From assembly GCA_013698165.1 (NCBI GenBank), contig JACCVN010000035.1, forward strand, positions 1-16,586: a stretch of 16,586 nt of DNA. The letters are read 5' to 3'. Below are positions 13,949 through 16,586 of the stretch, one piece after another. A program made the position numbers and the translations under genes. Every line of letters begins with the position of its first letter. Position 1 is the first letter of the stretch. The notes below the pieces were generated by a model. That model was given only the letters and a program-made list of their open reading frames with translations, searched no databases and had not been told where the DNA came from. This DNA comes from Parachlamydiaceae bacterium. Its GTDB lineage: Bacteria > Chlamydiota > Chlamydiia > Chlamydiales > Parachlamydiaceae.

Positions 13949-14128
13949 GCTGCGCCCATCGTTATCTCCAATAGGGTTTGGGGTTAGCCAACAAATCGTT
14001 CTAGCATAGTAGTCGCCTTTCCAAAAATATACAAAGCCGGTTTTCAGTGTCCATTCCTGAATATTGCCAAGGGCTGAGCACATCTCCCTGAACAAGTAAG
14101 ATTGATTTGAGATTGACTAACAAAAGTA
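13949..14128 (-). pseudogene. Degraded Rhs core-closing scrap
   Basis: The piece reads LFREM, then with shifts SPW-Y-SG-MD, KTGFVYFWK, ICWLTPNPIGDNDG. It corresponds to SPWRYSGKRMDAETGFVYFW and CWLAPDPIGDGDG of the better copies. Several small indels are present and the sequence leaves Rhs similarity at the position of GPNYYAY. No toxin tail follows it. Its upstream edge shares the junction repeat with the piece ending at 13079. Confidence 0.75.
14074..14128 (-). repeat. Rhs junction repeat, copy 2
   Basis: Near-identical to 13033-13087, including the shared gatttgagattgactaac. Upstream of it lies unrelated noncoding sequence here but an Rhs scrap in copy 1. Confidence 0.6.
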
Positions 14129-14201
14129 TTAGAAGATCACTGAGATTGAAAGAAGTTTAATTTTTCTAAATTTTCACTTTTCTATCTCCAATTTACTATA
14201 T

Positions 14202-14227
14202 TTCTGAAGTACGTTAGCCCTTCAGAA
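14202..14227. other. Perfect 8-bp stem hairpin
   Basis: TTCTGAAG, a 10-base loop, and CTTCAGAA in the gap after the family-2 copy C stop. There is no T-run on either side, so it is only a possible transcript end or processing site. The rest of 14129-14283 shows nothing recognisable. Confidence 0.3.
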
Positions 14228-14283
14228 GCATAGCAAATGGTGTCTGAAAATAGATGGATGCTATAATTAAGGCTGAATAAAAA

Positions 14284-14750
14284 CTAAAAAATATTGTGGT
14301 GATATTTTTTTTGATAAAATGTTAAACCATAATCACCAAGGTCTTCATCTTCAAAATAATAAATGATGAACTCAAGTAAAGGAAACTCTTTTTTGAGCTT
14401 GGCCTCCCACATATCAATTAAGACTTTTGTGAATGCTTCTGCCTTTTTGTCTCCATCTTCATCATTTTCAAAATAAGGATCAATAGTAACTAAATTTATC
14501 CAAAATTCCGCATTTTTATTTTGTTCTTCAATTTTTACTATCCGCTCTTCCTTATAATTCTCTTTTAAAAATACATAATCACCTTTCAACGTAAAGTTTG
14601 GCCAATATAACTCTAATAGAGCAAAATACATGTCAGTATTAACTTTATTTATTCCAAATATATGATAAATATAATCATATAGGGTAAATGTGTAATTTTT
14701 ATTTAAATCTCTCCACCTCTGTATATCTCGTAATTCAAGTTTTTTTTCAT
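14284..14750 (-). pseudogene. Immunity-like gene family 2 copy C, shifted at an A8 run
   Basis: Homologous to 13244-13711 across its length (ALLELYWPNF, VFLKENY, INLVTIDPYFENDED, KLKKEFPLLEF, GDYGLTFYQKKY). The frame is open from a TGA at 14758-14760 to the stop at 14284, but its first ATG is internal (14631). A well-placed start exists at ATG 14750, with AAAGGTGAG as ribosome-binding site, followed at once by eight A (14747-14740). With nine A it would read MKKKLELRDIQRWRDLNKNY and then match the family; with eight it stops early. It is either a one-base deletion pseudogene or a gene switched by slippage on the A run. It lies 7 bp after the toxin tail's stop, the arrangement expected for cognate immunity. 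Confidence 0.72.
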
Positions 14751-14757
14751 ATAGTTC

Positions 14758-15537
14758 TCACCTTTGACTAGGGATTTCATGTGTTTCTGGCCCCCTTATA
14801 TGAGGCTTTCCAGGTTTGAAATTACCATCTCTAATAGGATTCAAGTATGTTTCTTTAATATTTGGCCTAGGCTCTTTTCCATGACTTTTTCCAGAGCCTC
14901 TGTACTGCTTATAAGCCCCATCACCATTATAAGTTGTGTATTGACCCTCTCTACCTGGTCTTTCAATAATAGTATGAGGATTGCCCTCAGCTTGGCAGCA
15001 TCCTCTGCAATATTAGCCCCTTGATTCACTGCAACAGCAACAACTGCTGCGGCCATCACAGCTTTGGTAGCAGCCTCTATAGTAATCGCAGCAACTGCAA
15101 CTTCGGTAGCACCCCATGTAATGGAGACTAATTCAAATAACAAAAAAAAGCAGCAAAATGCCCATCAGGATCACTATAAAGCATCGGATTATTATGCACA
15201 TAGGCATAATAATTTGGCCCATCGCCATCGCCAATAGGATCTGGAGTTAGCCAACAAAGCGTCTTAGGGTCGTAGTAGCGTTTCCAAAAATACACAAAAC
15301 CGGTTTCAGCGTCCATTCGTTTTCCTGAATAGCTCCAAGGGACTGAGCAGATCTCCTTGAAGCTGTTCTTCTCCAAAAGCACTATAACGATATGTGGAAA
15401 CGCAATTTCCTTCACTGTCTAATAACGCTCTGACATGTCCTAATGCATCATTGATAGGAGCATAGGGTGAATTAGTAACGAACAAAGAAATACTGGCAGT
15501 TTTGAAGTTAGGTAAATTTCGAATAGGAATAAGGATA
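14758..15537 (-). pseudogene. Rhs C-terminal piece with YTTYNGDG/QYRGSG toxin, multiply frameshifted
   Basis: Pieces in order: VTNSPYAPINDALGHVRALL, then YRYSAFGEEQ; an extra T near 15341 shifts into SPWSYSGKRMDAETGFVYFW through NPMLYSDPDGHFAAF; two bases are lost near 15146, after which the linker FELVSITWGATEVAVAAITI to VNQGANIAEDAAK is read; one G is lost near 14985. The last frame gives AEGNPHTIIERPGREGQYTT, YNGDGAYKQYRGSGKSHGKE, PRPNIKETYLNPIRDGNF, then a Pro-rich end PGKPHIRGPETHEIPSQR and TGA at 14758. This tail resembles what I know as polymorphic toxin type 24 (Ntox24, predicted RNase); the name is from memory and unverified. Three shifts make it a pseudogene. Confidence 0.78.
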
Positions 15538-15559
15538 AGTTAAAATCGCCCAAAAGATT

Positions 15560-16216
15560 CTATAAGAATAAATTTATTTCAGGCTCCCAAAAAAAGTATC
15601 CGTCGCCATCATATGCGCCAAGAATTAATAATTGGGTGTTTTTTGCAAAATTTCTTATGTCTTCTAAAGTGACTTGTTGCCCTGGTGTATTTAGATAATC
15701 TACTTTTGTTAAAATAAACAAATGATGCCAAAGAGCATCACTTTCTGACATTCCTTGTAGAATCACTTCTGAGGAAACATTTTTTTTATCGACAAAATAG
15801 TACATTTCATTTAAATATGAGCATCCAAATTGGTAAAAAAATTCTATATGGGAATCAGTCAGGTCTTGTTGAACGTCTTCAAAAATGCACGCATAATTAT
15901 TTTTGTTACTGATCTCTGCACATATCAAGTTAGCTATTTCTACATCTTTTGGAATCCATGAGAGATACCGATCTCTTCCAATTATTTCTTTTGTTTCCTT
16001 ATTAAATTCATACTGTTGTGGAATCATGCCACAAAAAAAATCATAAATATGTTTCAAGTCGTTTTCTATAGGAAGTAAGGTAAAGAATTGGCCATTCTCA
16101 AAATCTAATGAACTTATTAGTTCATTAGAAAGGGCATTACCTCCACTTAACTGATCCTTAGCGTATGCTATAGATTTGTGATAGTCTAAAATATGTTTTC
16201 TTAAACTTCTATTCAT
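15560..16216 (-). CDS. Unrecognised 218-aa protein, possible immunity gene
   Basis: An open frame with a good ribosome-binding site (AAGGA five bases before the ATG). No family recognised. The protein is soluble by appearance, acidic, rich in aromatic residues (FFTLLPIENDLKHIYDFFCG, FFYQFGCSYLNEMYYF), and ends in a distinctive ILGAYDGDGYFFWEPEINL. There is no signal peptide, membrane segment or known catalytic motif. It lies directly upstream of the Rhs piece, about 20 bases away, and downstream of an ISAs1 transposase. Its place in a row of toxin and immunity pieces suggests an immunity gene of a cassette whose toxin was replaced by the insertion element, but this is inference only. Confidence 0.5.
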   Translation of the reverse strand: MNRSLRKHILDYHKSIAYAKDQLSGGNALSNELISSLDFENGQFFTLLPIENDLKHIYDFFCGMIPQQYEFNKETKEIIGRDRYLSWIPKDVEIANLICAEISNKNNYACIFEDVQQDLTDSHIEFFYQFGCSYLNEMYYFVDKKNVSSEVILQGMSESDALWHHLFILTKVDYLNTPGQQVTLEDIRNFAKNTQLLILGAYDGDGYFFWEPEINLFL

Positions 16217-16278
16217 TACATCCTTATTAATTAAATATAAAAACTATGGTCATTCCGTAAAATTCCAGGGGGTTTTAA

Positions 16279-16584
16279 TTAGAAATTTTTGATAAAAAAT
16301 TTCCTCACTATTTCTGTCAAATAATTCTCATCCCACCCCGCTTTTTTACGCCTCGCTAAGAGACCTTTTCCAGATCCTAACGAATTTAATGCCAACCTTC
16401 TAAAGGTCGCTAGGTTCTCAGCTGCATTTCCTGTATTAGCAACGCAACCATCTTCCATGAAATTCACGTCTAACTGGCGATGCAAATTATTTTCTATTTT
16501 CCAATGCTTACGAATTGCATTTGCTATCCTTAAAGCTATTGCTGGCAGGCTGGATATATAATATCTCTTTTCAATGGATGGTGG
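16279..16584 (-). CDS. ISAs1-family transposase, C-terminal part (5' end outside window)
   Basis: 102 codons from the right edge to TAA. It reads PPSIEKRYYISSL, IANAIRKHWKIENNLHRQLD, VNFMEDGCVANTGNAAENLA and RRKKAGWDENYLTEIV. This is the end of ISAs1/H-repeat-associated transposases, whose catalytic Glu is in the HWxIENxLH segment. The usual LHWxLD appears here as LHRQLD, a Trp to Arg change. H-repeat/ISAs1 elements are classically found beside Rhs genes in E. coli, so its position next to Rhs fragments fits. Whether the rest is intact cannot be seen. No terminal repeat was identified in the 62 bases after the stop. Confidence 0.85.
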   Translation of the reverse strand, partial: PPSIEKRYYISSLPAIALRIANAIRKHWKIENNLHRQLDVNFMEDGCVANTGNAAENLATFRRLALNSLGSGKGLLARRKKAGWDENYLTEIVRKFFIKNF

Positions 16585-16586
16585 TT

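Noticed and set aside
13758..14009. Plus-strand 83-codon open frame
   Set aside because: It overlaps an Rhs scrap read on the other strand and shows no ribosome-binding site or family features.
14764..15024. Plus-strand 86-codon open frame
   Set aside because: It is antisense to the linker and toxin tail of the Rhs piece, whose similarity to the second copy is on the minus strand.
1..16586. CRISPR arrays, tRNA or rRNA genes
   Set aside because: No regularly spaced short repeats and no recognisable tRNA or rRNA sequence were found on either strand by eye.

Overview
This is an AT-rich bacterial window made of three unlike parts: a small set of metabolic and regulatory genes, a complete-looking Tn3-family transposon carrying cargo genes, and a long minus-strand graveyard of Rhs toxin tails and candidate immunity genes. 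The Rhs wording (a GKRMDAETGFVYFWKRYYDP core followed by PDPIGDGDGPNYYAYVHNNP), the low GC and the density of mobile elements would fit an amoeba-associated bacterium such as an environmental chlamydia. That is a weak inference; nothing here fixes the taxon.

Positions 1-2521. A PadR-type repressor gene (733-1251, minus) lies one base upstream of an FAD-dependent monooxygenase gene that runs off the left edge (1-731, minus). Their shared promoter overlaps a perfect inverted repeat that is a likely PadR operator. Divergently, 1460-2521 (+) encodes a cytosolic beta-lactamase-fold serine hydrolase.

Positions 2550-8815. Two 38-bp terminal inverted repeats (34/38 matching) bound a Tn3-family transposon. 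It holds tnpA (5783-8782, +), tnpR (5086-5649, minus), a res region with a near-perfect 26-bp palindrome between them, and a cargo operon reading left: marR-type regulator, DUF1398-type protein, alpha/beta hydrolase. The cargo promoter has consensus-like -35 and -10 boxes flanked by a perfect inverted repeat. A scrap of a different Tn3-family transposase lies just inside the left end. No matching 5-bp target duplication is visible.

Positions 8816-16586. Everything reads on the minus strand. From right to left there is the 3' part of an ISAs1-family transposase gene, an unrecognised 218-aa gene, and then repeated broken Rhs C-terminal pieces alternating with small genes of the kind found as immunity partners. 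Two different toxin tails are readable once frameshifts are allowed for. One carries DHGRP...HxNPHxH and is followed, with stop/start overlap, by immunity-like family 1 (two copies, each with this tail). The other carries QYTTYNGDG...QYRGSG and is followed 7 bp later by immunity-like family 2 (three copies: one broken, one intact, one with a shift in an A8 run beside its start codon). A third immunity-like gene (11315-11863) is single copy. All recognisable Rhs pieces are truncated or frameshifted, while several immunity-like genes remain open. This fits loss of old toxins with retention of protection.
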